Virus record (IMG/VR): IMGVR_UViG_3300046734_000277
Span: 1-32,575 of that record
Source: a virus
DNA length: 32,575 nt
Reading direction: 5' to 3' (one strand)
Shown: in pieces, positions 9,721-18,600 of the stretch
Layout: every line of letters begins with the position of its first letter
Numbering within the stretch: position 1 is the first letter of the stretch
Program-made: the position numbers and the translations under genes
The notes under the pieces: generated by a model
Told to the model about the DNA's origin: nothing
Databases searched by the model: none
Seen by the model: only the letters and a program-made list of their open reading frames with translations

Positions 9721-10422
9721 TTAGTTTACATATACCTTCCCTTGGAAAGAAGATTTAAATGTTATTGTAAATGTGTTGTTGTTTGTATGTTGAATATCAC
9801 CAACCACATGAGATCCTGCTGAATCTACTGTTGTAACTGATGGAAATTTTGCTAAGTTATGATTTATTGTTTGTGCTTGATTAGCTACAAAATTTATATT
9901 TGGTGAAACAAAATTTTTATCACTTTGTCCTTTTGGAGAAAATGACATTGCATAATGTTTATACTGTGATAATCTACCGTTGCCTTCTCTAAATGATAAT
10001 CCAAAAGTAGCATAAGCAGCACCTTCACCTGTATCAGTTATAGATGAAATAGCAAATTGACCAAAATTATTAGGATTAGTTGTTTCAGTTAACATAACAA
10101 ATAAACCATCAAAGTATTGTAAATACTGTGCTATGTTTTGATCATTAGTATTAAAATAAGAAAACTGTAAAGATGTTACAGCGCTAAATAAAGTTTGATT
10201 ACCTCCACCACCAACGAATGTGAATTCACCATTATCTGGGTGTGTAGCGGTTTCGTATTTATAAATTAATTGTCCATTAACATTTATCAAACTCGACGTA
10301 TTCAAAAAATCCGCGATACTTTCTAATGTAAAATTTCTAGTATCACCACCAGCGTCTGAGCCTATTAGCTTATCGTTTTTTGCAACGCTAGCGTCCTGAG
10401 AATACGTACTTATTCTAGCCAT
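9721..10422 (-). CDS. short fibre/virion structural protein
   Basis: A 233-aa protein. The N-terminus MARISTYSQDASVAKNDKLI resembles that of the 1737-aa fibre (MAKISTYTNENPSDDDLLIG), suggesting a shared attachment domain that docks both onto the same particle site. The last 60 residues, with QTINHNLAKFPSVTTVDSAG and ending SFQGKVYVN, match a small beta domain common at phage fibre tips. The middle is unremarkable and beta-rich. It sits 5 nt downstream of the holin gene, inside the fibre cluster. The structural role is well supported by context; exact placement is not. Confidence 0.8.
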   Translation of the reverse strand: MARISTYSQDASVAKNDKLIGSDAGGDTRNFTLESIADFLNTSSLINVNGQLIYKYETATHPDNGEFTFVGGGGNQTLFSAVTSLQFSYFNTNDQNIAQYLQYFDGLFVMLTETTNPNNFGQFAISSITDTGEGAAYATFGLSFREGNGRLSQYKHYAMSFSPKGQSDKNFVSPNINFVANQAQTINHNLAKFPSVTTVDSAGSHVVGDIQHTNNNTFTITFKSSFQGKVYVN

Positions 10423-10427
10423 TTAAT

Positions 10428-10886
10428 TTATTTTTTTATAACATTAATAGACTTTTCAACCCCACGCGAACCGAAGTAAGAAATAACAACCGCCATCATA
10501 ACCTTTTCAAAAGTGTCATTCCATAACGCGTTTATTTGAAAGTCTACTGAATTTACAGAATCTAATATACCAGCAAAAGAAAAAACAACAATACACCATA
10601 TTAAAACCATAGGTCGTACGTTTGCCGCAAGCCAAGATCCAGAAGTAGCGTCTGCCTTCCACCTTAAACTTATTTCTTCCATTTCTTTATTCTGCTGATC
10701 GTATATTAATTGCTGTAATTTAATTTTATCGTCTGTAGATATTTTTGCTTTACCTATTTGTGCAATTGCATCTTTAGGTGAAGTTACACCATTTAATACT
10801 GCGCCAAGTTGCGGTGAAACAACTGAAGCAGCCCCAAATAATAATTTACCTACCGTCGTATCTTTGAATTTCTTTTTATCAGACAT
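10428..10886 (-). CDS. holin, 3TM family
   Basis: A 152-aa protein resembling the 3TM holin family described for gene transfer agents and many phages. Holins form the lethal membrane lesion that times lysis. A weakly hydrophobic N-terminal helix lies at about residues 12-30 and a charged amphipathic helix at 50-78 (KLQQLIYDQQNKEMEEI). A strong membrane segment follows at about 92-110 after the typical RP (RPMVLIWCIVVFSFAGIL), and another at about 128-140 ending SYFGSRGVEKS, a characteristic closing motif. The start shares one base with the stop of the upstream gene (TAATG). No endolysin is recognisable next to it. Confidence 0.85.
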   Translation of the reverse strand: MSDKKKFKDTTVGKLLFGAASVVSPQLGAVLNGVTSPKDAIAQIGKAKISTDDKIKLQQLIYDQQNKEMEEISLRWKADATSGSWLAANVRPMVLIWCIVVFSFAGILDSVNSVDFQINALWNDTFEKVMMAVVISYFGSRGVEKSINVIKK

Positions 10887-11866
10887 TATTTTTTATTTTT
10901 ATAAGAACATCCTTTCATTTTATATCCTTTCATTTGATATACCGGTTTCATGCTTTTTACAAAATTTGTATTACCTGTATTTTTACCAGATACAAAATCT
11001 TTAAAACTTATAAAATTAGAATCTGCTGGTGTAGTTGATGAACCTTCAGTTCCCTCTTGTAATGTTACTCTATTTTTTCCGTAAAACTTAGGATTTATAG
11101 CTTGATTATCTTGTTTCTGACTAATCTTATTAACATTTTCAAGTCTATTTTTTATCCTAGTATTTTTTTCTTGTCTAGATTTTAAATTAGCAAGTCTTCT
11201 TTCCTGTCTTTTATTCAAACTTTCTTTACCTTCTAATTTACCAATAACTTCACCAAGTCTTTTTCCTTTTTTATCTTTTCTACTTATTAAGTTTTCTTCA
11301 AATTTAATTCCCCTAGCTCTTTGTCTTTTATCATAACTAGTAAAAGCATCACCCTTAACTTCTGGTGTACCAGGTTGAGATATATCTGAAACATTTACTA
11401 GTTTATTAAATCCATCAAGAACAGTATTATTAGTTAATCCTTGTGCTGTAGGATTATGTGTTCCGTATTTTTTTAAATTAAATTTTTTAGCCGCTTCAAC
11501 AATAGAAGGATCCAAGTCTTTATATAATTTTGTTCTAGTTATTGGTTCATTAAATATATCATCAACCTTTACTAAATTGCCATCTAAATTACCTTTATCA
11601 CCTATTTTTAAACCACTAAAGTTATTAGGATCTGATAAACTTAAAGATGTTGGATCTAATTTATAAACAGTATCACCAAATGATTCCATTTTTTTTACAA
11701 CATTTTCTCTGAACGTGTGATTACTCTTAGGATCCATTTTAAATACTTTGTTAGCCACGTTTTCTGGCATACCACCTTTAATAGCTTTTTCTTTAGCTAC
11801 TGCTGTTTTAGGGTCCATTGAATAAGGTGGCTCCTTTTTATTTTTTGGTTGTTTAAAATTTGGCAT
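10886..11866 (-). CDS. 326-aa Lys-rich protein, unknown
   Basis: I do not recognise this protein. It is basic and low in hydrophobic stretches. Residues 1-90 contain three spaced copies of a KMDP/YKLDP-like motif (SMDPKTAVAK, KMDPKSNHTF, KLDPTSLSLS), hinting at a short repeat. The centre (about 185-250) is very rich in K/R/E (for example KRQERRLANLKSRQEKNTR) and probably helical or coiled coil. The end is YQMKGYKMKGCSYKNKK. There is no signal peptide and no membrane segment. It lies between the tiny Cys protein (5-nt gap) and the holin (1-nt overlap) in the late operon, so a virion or lysis-associated role is possible but unsupported. Confidence 0.7.
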   Translation of the reverse strand: MPNFKQPKNKKEPPYSMDPKTAVAKEKAIKGGMPENVANKVFKMDPKSNHTFRENVVKKMESFGDTVYKLDPTSLSLSDPNNFSGLKIGDKGNLDGNLVKVDDIFNEPITRTKLYKDLDPSIVEAAKKFNLKKYGTHNPTAQGLTNNTVLDGFNKLVNVSDISQPGTPEVKGDAFTSYDKRQRARGIKFEENLISRKDKKGKRLGEVIGKLEGKESLNKRQERRLANLKSRQEKNTRIKNRLENVNKISQKQDNQAINPKFYGKNRVTLQEGTEGSSTTPADSNFISFKDFVSGKNTGNTNFVKSMKPVYQMKGYKMKGCSYKNKK

Positions 11867-11871
11867 GATTT

Positions 11872-12042
11872 TTATTTTTTATATTTATATGGGAATAGAG
11901 TATTCATAGCTTTACGTCTGCCTTCGCATCCGCATGGTATGTTTAACCCTTTTGATACTTTATCTACGAATCCTTTGATTCCTGTTTTTGTTGTAAAATT
12001 TTCTATTGAGTCTCCTAGACCCTTTGGTTTGTTTCTAATCAT
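11872..12042 (-). CDS. tiny GLGD...CGC protein, conserved in marine phages
   Basis: A 56-aa reading frame starting MIRNKPKGLGDSIENFTTK and ending with IPCGCEGRRKAMNTLFPYKY. The order GLGD, then a T-K-TGIKGFVD segment, then a CGC pair (Cys37, Cys39), then RR/RK and LFPY is a pattern I recall from many marine phage genomes as a small protein of unknown function. The gap of exactly one base to the preceding stop and 5 nt to the next start supports it as a real gene. The two cysteines could bind metal or form a disulphide; nothing more can be said. Confidence 0.8.
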   Translation of the reverse strand: MIRNKPKGLGDSIENFTTKTGIKGFVDKVSKGLNIPCGCEGRRKAMNTLFPYKYKK

Positions 12043-12043
12043 A

Positions 12044-12331
12044 TTAACAATTCCATTTTCTTCTAGCTGCTAATCCTCTTTCAGATTTCCATCCTTTAGA
12101 TCTAGCACAGAATGATTTTCTTCTTTTCCAAGCTTTACTACCCTTCTTTAATTTTGAAGGTGGTGTTGTAACCGCAGTTTTAAGTTTACTACCTGGGTTA
12201 TCTTTTCTGTATTTAGCTACGCCTTTTTTAGTCATTCCGCCTCCAGCTTTACCACCTTTTCCTCTACCTTTTTTTACTTTAGCGTAATATCCTTTTGATT
12301 TTTTCCTTGACGGAGCATTTTTACTTGGCAT
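12044..12331 (-). CDS. DUF6321-like basic protein
   Basis: A 95-aa, strongly basic protein (mostly K, R and G) starting MPSKNAPSRKKSKGYYAKVK. The central AGGGMTKKGVAKYRKDNPGS, the LKTAVTTPPSKLKKGSK stretch and RRKSFCARSKGWK are diagnostic of a family I recall as DUF6321, found in many marine phages. Its role is not known. The charge suggests contact with nucleic acid or with an acidic virion surface. It is separated by 1 nt from each neighbour in the late operon. Confidence 0.82.
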   Translation of the reverse strand: MPSKNAPSRKKSKGYYAKVKKGRGKGGKAGGGMTKKGVAKYRKDNPGSKLKTAVTTPPSKLKKGSKAWKRRKSFCARSKGWKSERGLAARRKWNC

Positions 12332-12332
12332 A

Positions 12333-12734
12333 TTATTTTATTTTTGTTGGATAAACTTTTGTTTTATCATATACTTCTTTTTCAATTGGGTTATTAGGAT
12401 CACCGTATTTCATTTTTTTACCTTTAATAATCATACCATCTCCAACCCTTTTAAATACTTGTATCGGTTCATCTTTTTTAGGTTTGAAATAAACATTGTT
12501 ATTGTCATACCAAGATCTTCCGCTTCGCATTTGAATTATATGTTCTTTTTCATGTTCTACAGCATCTGCTTTCTGCTTGTTATTTAAGTCTTTATTAATA
12601 GTAATAGTACGATCCATTTCTGCGTGACCCCAACTGCTTCCTAATTTTTTTTCAAAAACTGGTGTATCAGGTGTTGAATGTTTTTCATTAATACCTAATA
12701 AGCCTGGAATACTGCTTTTCATTTTATAGCCCAT
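12333..12734 (-). CDS. HExxH protein, putative zinc metallopeptidase-like
   Basis: A 133-aa protein with an HExxH zinc-site signature, AVEHEKEHIIQM, giving His61, Glu62 and His65 in a predicted helix, as in zincin metallopeptidases. The third metal ligand is not obvious. A region before it (ITINKDLNNKQKADAVEHEKEH) resembles proteins where a zincin helix follows a short beta hairpin. There is no signal peptide, and at this length it would be a minimal catalytic domain. It could process virion proteins or act on the cell envelope, or the motif could be structural only. It shares one base with the upstream gene's stop, within the cluster between GroES and the holin. Confidence 0.68.
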   Translation of the reverse strand: MGYKMKSSIPGLLGINEKHSTPDTPVFEKKLGSSWGHAEMDRTITINKDLNNKQKADAVEHEKEHIIQMRSGRSWYDNNNVYFKPKKDEPIQVFKRVGDGMIIKGKKMKYGDPNNPIEKEVYDKTKVYPTKIK

Positions 12735-13174
12735 TATCTATCTTTATCTTTAATCATATCATCTATAGCTTTATTATAAACTTTATCTGTATATGATTTA
12801 TTATTATAAAACTTACTTCTTTCGCTTGTAGGTAAATCTTCCTGAGCAAGCATTATACGATACATTCGCATAATTAATTGTTTACATTTAAAAGAAGTTT
12901 TATATATACTATATTTTATAGTTGTTCTATTACGATGCCTCCATACATCTATCCATCCGCTTCTTCTTAGTCTTTCCCATCTATCTTTATCCCAACTATA
13001 TGTGTAGGTGCCATCAATAAAATCATTACGTGTAAATCGCTCTTTGCAATCTAAATAAATAAGTAATTCTAAATCGGCGTCTTTTAGCCCATATGTTTTA
13101 CAGGCCCATTTTCGGATGAGCCTGTAATATTTTAGTAAATTTAAATCTTTTATGTCACTAGCACTTAACCTCAT
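12734..13174 (-). CDS. winged-helix-like conserved phage protein
   Basis: A 146-aa basic protein: LKYYRLIRKWACKTYGLKDA then DLELLIYLDCKERFTRNDF, then TYSWDKDRWERLRRSGWIDV, WRHRNRTTIKYSIYKTSFKC and finally PTSERSKFYNNKSYTDKVYN. The pattern of helices, a helix-turn-helix-like middle and a hairpin rich in R, W and Y resembles MarR-type winged helices, and I recall the family from many marine phages. DNA binding is inferred, not shown. It overlaps GroES by 4 nt and is followed by the HExxH gene with a 1-nt overlap. A late-gene regulator or a virion DNA-binding protein are both possible. Confidence 0.72.
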   Translation of the reverse strand: MRLSASDIKDLNLLKYYRLIRKWACKTYGLKDADLELLIYLDCKERFTRNDFIDGTYTYSWDKDRWERLRRSGWIDVWRHRNRTTIKYSIYKTSFKCKQLIMRMYRIMLAQEDLPTSERSKFYNNKSYTDKVYNKAIDDMIKDKDR

Positions 13175-13428
13175 TCGACTAACACTATATCACCAAGTTT
13201 TAAAACATAATATAGGTTATCTTTCCATTCGATACCATGACCAGCATGCTTATCGTAATATACTATATCGTCTTTACTAAGTATATCTGCTAAATGACCT
13301 GCAGAAATGACTTTTCCTTTTAAATACCTAACGTCTTTATTTTGATCTTCCGTTAGTTCAAGCCCTCCAACTTTTTTTGGAGCTTCTTTTATTTTTTCAA
13401 CAATGACGTAGTAATTAATTGCTTTCAT
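13171..13428 (-). CDS. groS: phage GroES-like co-chaperonin
   Basis: An 85-aa Cpn10-family protein, shorter than bacterial GroES (about 97 aa). Fold landmarks are AINYYVIVEKI at the start, the mobile loop region at about residues 16-37 containing GGLELTE, then LKGKVISAGH, a DIVYYDKHAGHGIEWKDNLY stretch and the closing LKLGDIVLVE. The loop tripeptide is L-E-L where bacterial GroES has I-V-L, so its middle position is acidic. Cpn10 heptamers cap the GroEL cavity. Its start lies 14 nt inside the end of the groEL gene, and its stop overlaps the next gene by 4 nt. The partner is very likely the phage GroEL upstream. Confidence 0.9.
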   Translation of the reverse strand: MKAINYYVIVEKIKEAPKKVGGLELTEDQNKDVRYLKGKVISAGHLADILSKDDIVYYDKHAGHGIEWKDNLYYVLKLGDIVLVE

Positions 13429-14977
13429 AATCTCTTACATTATTAATTACACAATCCGCTGAAAATATTGTTGTAGAAACACTAACTGCATTTCTTAATG
13501 CTGTTTTAGTTACGAGTACTGGATCTATAATTCCAGCTTCAACCATATTAATTTTTTTGTTTGCTACAACATCAATACCTATACCAGTTTTACCAGACTC
13601 TTTATATTCTAATGCCGCATTATCTAATATTGCTGCATAAGGTGCTTTTATTGCCTCTAGTAATATTGCTTCACCATCATTTTCAGGTATGATAGCGTAT
13701 GATGCATCTAATAACGCAACACCACCACCTGAAACAATACCTTCTTGTAAAGCTGCTTTTGTAGCATATATAGCGTCTTCAACTCTATCTTTCTTTTCCT
13801 TCATTTCAACCTTAGAGTTTGCACCAACTTTAATCATTGCCACTTGCCCGTTTAGCATTGCTAATCTTTCTTGTAGCTTCTTTTTGAAGAATGGGTTTTT
13901 TTCTTCTTTGATTTTATTTTCAACCACTTCGATCCTCTCGTTGAGAGCAACACCTTGGTCATTTGTTTGTAACACTGTATGTTTATCATCTGTAACTGAC
14001 TGAATAGCCTGTCCTAAAACATCGGGTTGTATTAAATCAAGATCATCGCCTAATTCTTCATTTATGACTTTTGCTCCGGTAAGTATCGCAAGGTCTTCAA
14101 TCGTATCTTGTTTTGTTGGACCGAATCCAGGCAAATCTACAACATTTACTTTTATATTACCTTTAACTTTATTAGCAAGCAATGCCGCTAAAGGTTGTTG
14201 TTCTACGCCTGCAACGATTAACAAACTTCTTTTCGATTTTATGACAAACTCCAATACGCTTTGTATTTTACGGATATTAGGTATCGGCGAGGATACTATC
14301 AGTACGTACGGATTATCTAGCACTGCTTTACCTTTATCCTTGTTTGTTATAAAATGTGGCGACTTGAGTCCGCAATTTATTCTAGTGCCCTCAACAAATT
14401 TAACTTGAGTGTCATGGGTCTCAGACTCTTCCATAAGGACGACACCATCCTTTCCTACTTTTGAATAGGCTTGCGATATAACTTTACCAAGAGCTTTATC
14501 ATTGTTACAACTAATTTCAGCTACGCTTTCAAGCATATCGTCTTTTACTTCAACTGCATTATCATCAAGATATTGAATTACTTTATTCATACCTGATAAT
14601 ATACCTTCTTTAATAGGTCTTACAGTTTGTGCATATTTTTTATCATTTGCTAAATGCAATAATGAATGAGCAAGGACGGTAGCCGTTGTGGTACCATCAC
14701 CTGCTTCTTTCACTGTATTCTTGGCAGCTTCCTTAATTAAAGTAGCACCAATATTCTCGACCGGATCCAGTAAGACTACTGATTCTGCAACCGTTACACC
14801 GTCTTTTGTTATCACCGGTCTTCCGAGAGCGTCTTCATATATAACGCATTTTCCCGAGGCTCCTAATGTAGATCTAACTGCATCAGTTAATTTATCTACA
14901 CCCGCCATTATTTTTTCTCTAGCATCCTTCCCGAAGGAAAGATCCTTAACTATCTCACTTGGGTTATTATATTCCAT
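13415..14977 (-). CDS. groL: phage GroEL-like chaperonin
   Basis: A 520-aa group I chaperonin subunit. The equatorial ATP-site motifs are intact: TKDGVTVAE with Asp59, AGDGTTTATVL with Asp94, and RVEDAIYATKAA followed by GIVSGGGVALL, which carries the catalytic Asp equivalent to E. coli Asp398. The apical domain occupies roughly residues 195-380 (LKSPHFITNKDKGKA, PGFGPTKQDTIEDLAILTGA). The C-terminus stops at CVINNVRDYESN and lacks the GGM-rich tail of bacterial GroEL. It is the first of a groEL-groES pair, opposite to the usual order. It presumably folds phage structural proteins; with ATP motifs intact it should be active. There is no clear promoter in the 24-nt A/T gap before it. Confidence 0.96.
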   Translation of the reverse strand: MEYNNPSEIVKDLSFGKDAREKIMAGVDKLTDAVRSTLGASGKCVIYEDALGRPVITKDGVTVAESVVLLDPVENIGATLIKEAAKNTVKEAGDGTTTATVLAHSLLHLANDKKYAQTVRPIKEGILSGMNKVIQYLDDNAVEVKDDMLESVAEISCNNDKALGKVISQAYSKVGKDGVVLMEESETHDTQVKFVEGTRINCGLKSPHFITNKDKGKAVLDNPYVLIVSSPIPNIRKIQSVLEFVIKSKRSLLIVAGVEQQPLAALLANKVKGNIKVNVVDLPGFGPTKQDTIEDLAILTGAKVINEELGDDLDLIQPDVLGQAIQSVTDDKHTVLQTNDQGVALNERIEVVENKIKEEKNPFFKKKLQERLAMLNGQVAMIKVGANSKVEMKEKKDRVEDAIYATKAALQEGIVSGGGVALLDASYAIIPENDGEAILLEAIKAPYAAILDNAALEYKESGKTGIGIDVVANKKINMVEAGIIDPVLVTKTALRNAVSVSTTIFSADCVINNVRDYESN

Positions 14978-15001
14978 TAAATTAAATTTTTTTATAAGTG
15001 G

Positions 15002-15310
15002 TTATTCAAAGGTTTTAACAACTTTAGGTCCTTTAGCGAACTCTAATCTTTTGTTATAATGTTCGATACTTCCATCAATTGCAGCTTCTGCTGATTCGAT
15101 GGTTTCTCTTCTGGTTATATCTGTCCATTCACCGGATGGTGTACCATCTGCATTTAAGCTTTGGCATTCGGTTTGATAAAATCCATTTGGTAATTGAACG
15201 ATTCTCCAATTTTTTTTGTCTGCGAAAAATTCCCATGTCTTCTTGGTTTCTTCGGATATTCCTTGGCTACTATTATTCGCCCAGGAATAGGTTTTGTAAT
15301 AAAATGTCAT
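15002..15310 (-). CDS. 102-aa unknown phage protein
   Basis: I do not recognise a family. The protein starts MTFYYKTYSWANNSSQGISE and has WEFFADKKNWRIVQLPNGFY in the middle, then a Gly/Thr/Trp turn (SGEWTDITRRETIESAEAAI) and a charged end. It is aromatic-rich near the N-terminus and probably a small alpha/beta protein. It lies 24 nt before groEL and 44 nt after the Gly/Pro-rich tip-like gene. Similar small proteins near fibres occur in marine phages, so a structural accessory role is possible. Confidence 0.7.
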   Translation of the reverse strand: MTFYYKTYSWANNSSQGISEETKKTWEFFADKKNWRIVQLPNGFYQTECQSLNADGTPSGEWTDITRRETIESAEAAIDGSIEHYNKRLEFAKGPKVVKTFE

Positions 15311-15354
15311 TGGTTTTGGTTTATAATACTATAATTACGTGGTTGTTAAATATT

Positions 15355-15627
15355 TTAAGGTCCTCCAAGTCCTTCATTGCCGCCGCCACCTGGACCACCA
15401 CCGCCAGGAGGAGGGGGAGGGCCACCGCCCGTATGAGTATACCCATGAAACTCACTCATTCTATGTGGGGCAGTTTTATTTACACCACTGGTTGCTGCTC
15501 CAAATAAACTAGCAGCTAAAGGTGTTGAACCACCTGCTAGCTTAATTTCATTTGAACTAGCATCTGAATCTCCAAGTTCGGTATTTATATCGTGCATGGA
15601 TATTTCACCACTACCTGGTAAGCTCAT
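15355..15627 (-). CDS. Gly/Pro-rich fibre-tip-like protein
   Basis: A 90-aa protein starting MSLPGSGEISMHDINTELGD. This SLPxSGxIS...INTELG opening is common in small phage tail proteins. The middle has ASSNEIKLAGGSTPLAASLF, then HRMSEFHGYTHTGGG, and the last 25 residues are nearly all G and P (PPPPPGGGGPGGGGNEGLGG). Polyglycine ends like this recall adhesins at fibre tips such as the T4-type gp38 group, so receptor contact is plausible. Its start overlaps the end of the 1737-aa fibre gene by 17 nt, which fits a fibre plus tip-subunit pair. The function is inferred. Confidence 0.78.
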   Translation of the reverse strand: MSLPGSGEISMHDINTELGDSDASSNEIKLAGGSTPLAASLFGAATSGVNKTAPHRMSEFHGYTHTGGGPPPPPGGGGPGGGGNEGLGGP

Positions 15628-18600
15628 CTTCTAATTTTTTAACTTTGTTATTTAATTCTTTTATAGACTCAATTAATAGTGCTGTTAACTTAGGGTAATC
15701 AACTGCTTTATAACCATTGTCTCTTGTTTCTACAATCTCAGGAAATACCTCTTCAATTTCTTGTGCAATAACTCCAATATCTTTTTTGCCTGTTTCTTTA
15801 TGTGATATTTTATTCCAAGTAAATGATACACCATTTATTTTATTTAATTTATCTAATGGATTAGATATATTGACTATATTATCTTTATACCTTTTATCTG
15901 AAGACACATATGCAACTACATCACCTTTTACTTTTAATGAATCTCCAGTATTATCCATATCAAGATAATGTGTGGTTGAATTCATATCATAAATAGTACC
16001 TCTAAAATAAGCATGATTATTTATGTCAAATTTAAATATTGAATATTCATAATCAGGCGAACCTGAAATTAATTTTCTTATATTAAATATATCATTTTGA
16101 TATGTTCCTGTACTACCTTGAGCGCTTGGAACATCTAAGAAAAATGTTTTATAATATTCACTTACATGCAACCTTCCTGAATCTGTTGTTCTAGCTCCTG
16201 AATTTTGATTAAATATAATACTCATTCCGCTTGCATAATTAGCAGAAGCAGTTACACTATTTGCGGATTGGTTTGGTATTATTACACCAGCACCATTCAA
16301 TATCATTACTTGTTTAGAGTAGTTATCATTTTCATTTCCTGTTACAAGTGATTTACCTAATCTATATTTAGCACTTAAGTCAAAGTTACCGGATGTACCA
16401 CCACCCCCAGTCATTTCTATAACGTGGTGATATCTTGATGCTGATTGCATTTCCATACATACTGATCCCGCATCATTTGATACAGTACCTAGGTTTTTTA
16501 ATAATAATGCAGTTGCTCTACCGTTTGGATCTAAAGATGTAGCAGTACCCCCAATTGTTGCAAAACTTTCAACCTCAATATCACCTCCAAATTTAGCATT
16601 ACCTCCACTATCAACTAAAAATTGTTTAGATATTATTGATCCATTACTTAAATCAATTTTAGTACCAGCATCAGCAAATACTTCTCCACTGTCAGGTGCA
16701 TCATAATTAGCACTTTGAATAGTACCGGTTGTTATATTACCACCATTAATTGTTGTACTACCACTTGTTGATAATGAATTAAATGTAACAACTTGGTTAA
16801 AAGCAAATGCTCTTACTGGAGCCGCAAATGATGGTGTGCCCGTACCGCCTCCTGCAGTTGTTTCAGTTACGGTATATGCAGAAGTCCAGTATTTATTACT
16901 TGCACTACCGGCCGTCATTTCTGGAGATTCATTTTGCCAGCCACTAGGGAAAGAGTTAAATGATGAATTATTAAAATTCCAAGTTATACCTGAGTTACTT
17001 GGTGTGCTTGGAGATCCACTCGATCCAGCATTATACCATATAATACCTGTTGCAGTTCTTTTCCCATCAGTACCGTTTGTTCCATTGGTTCCGTTTGTTC
17101 CATTGGTTCCGTTTGTTCCATCTTGTCCATCTGTTCCATCTTGTCCATCTGAACCTTGCTTTGATTTTGATAAGGTTTGAACTTTTGTAAACGTTGTAAC
17201 GCCTTCTACATTTATAGTATATTCAATACTAGCTAAGTCAGCAGTCATGCTAGTGTGATCGCCAACCACAGCCGGATTACCTGAAACAGTTATTGAACCT
17301 GCAGTTATATTTGTACCAGCTACAGTTACTTTGAATTGACCAGTAGATGGTGTGCCTGTAATACTATTTAATTCTGTTGTTCCTTTATATACTATAATAT
17401 TAGTACCACTACCAGTATATGTTACCGTACCTGTATTTGTTGTAGGCAGCGTATGTGCTTCGTTTGTTAATATTACAGTATAAGCATCTGCACCATCTGC
17501 ACCATCCGCGCCATCATTTCCATCATTCCCGTCAGTACCATTCGTACCATTCGTACCATTCGTACCGTTAGTTCCGTTAGTCCCATCCGTACCATCAGCC
17601 CCAGGTTTAATTCCAAAAACAGTAATTTGATCTCTAGCTAATATAGTACCACTTGCACTACCCTCTCTAATTTGCACTTCAATCACTTCTGGCATACTAG
17701 CATAACTTGAAGGCGGTGTGTAAGTATATGTATTTGTTGTTGTAGCCGTGCCAGCACTTGAATTGTTTTTAAAGAATTCGTAATATACAGTACCTGACGT
17801 GTTTACCGCAGTTGCTGTTACAGTTACTGTAGACGGACTAGGTGATGCACCCGCTGCTGTATACTCAAAACTTAAATCATCAGCTGTTAGGTTTACCGCT
17901 CTAGCTGCTGTTCCTGCTGATCCATTTGAACCATCTGCTCCATCAACCCCATCTGCCCCATCTGCTCCTTGTTTTGATTTAGCAAGAGTTTGTATTTTAG
18001 TAAAGCTATGTGTGTTTTCTACATTTATAGTATAAGTTACAGAAGCATTGTCTGCTGTCATACTTCCGTGATCCGCAATCACTACTGGATTACCACTAGA
18101 TGATATTGCACCCGGTGTTATACTAGAACCTGAAGCGGTAACTTTAAATTGATTTGTACCTGGTGTTCCAGTTGTTATTCCATTTATTTCTGTAGTTCCT
18201 TTATATACTGTTATATTTGTTCCTGAACCTGTGTAAGTAACTGCGCCCGTGTTAGTAGTTGGTAATGTATGTGCCTCATTACTTAAAACAACAGTATACC
18301 CGTCAGAACCATCAGTCCCGTTTGTTCCATTATTTCCAGCCGCTCCCGGTTTTATACCGACTACAGTTATTTGGTCTCTCGCTAAAACCGCGCTTGTAGC
18401 TGAACCTTCTCTTATTTGTACCTCTATTTTGTCAGGCATATTAGCATAACTACTTTGAGGAGTATATGTATACGTTGCAGTTGTAGTTGCTGTTCCTGTA
18501 CTTACATCATTTACAAAAAATTCATAATATACCGTACCTGATGTATTAATTGGATTACCTCTTACAACTATAGTGCTAGGCGAAGGTGTTGTTCCTGCAG

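Noticed and set aside
10252-10262. TCGTATTTA, the reverse complement of the left block, in the late arm
   Set aside because: Single occurrence inside a coding region, with no right block at the 9-nt distance; a chance match.
11849-12073. Plus-strand frame of 74 codons
   Set aside because: It is the mirror of the real 56-aa minus-strand gene with the GLGD and CGC motifs.
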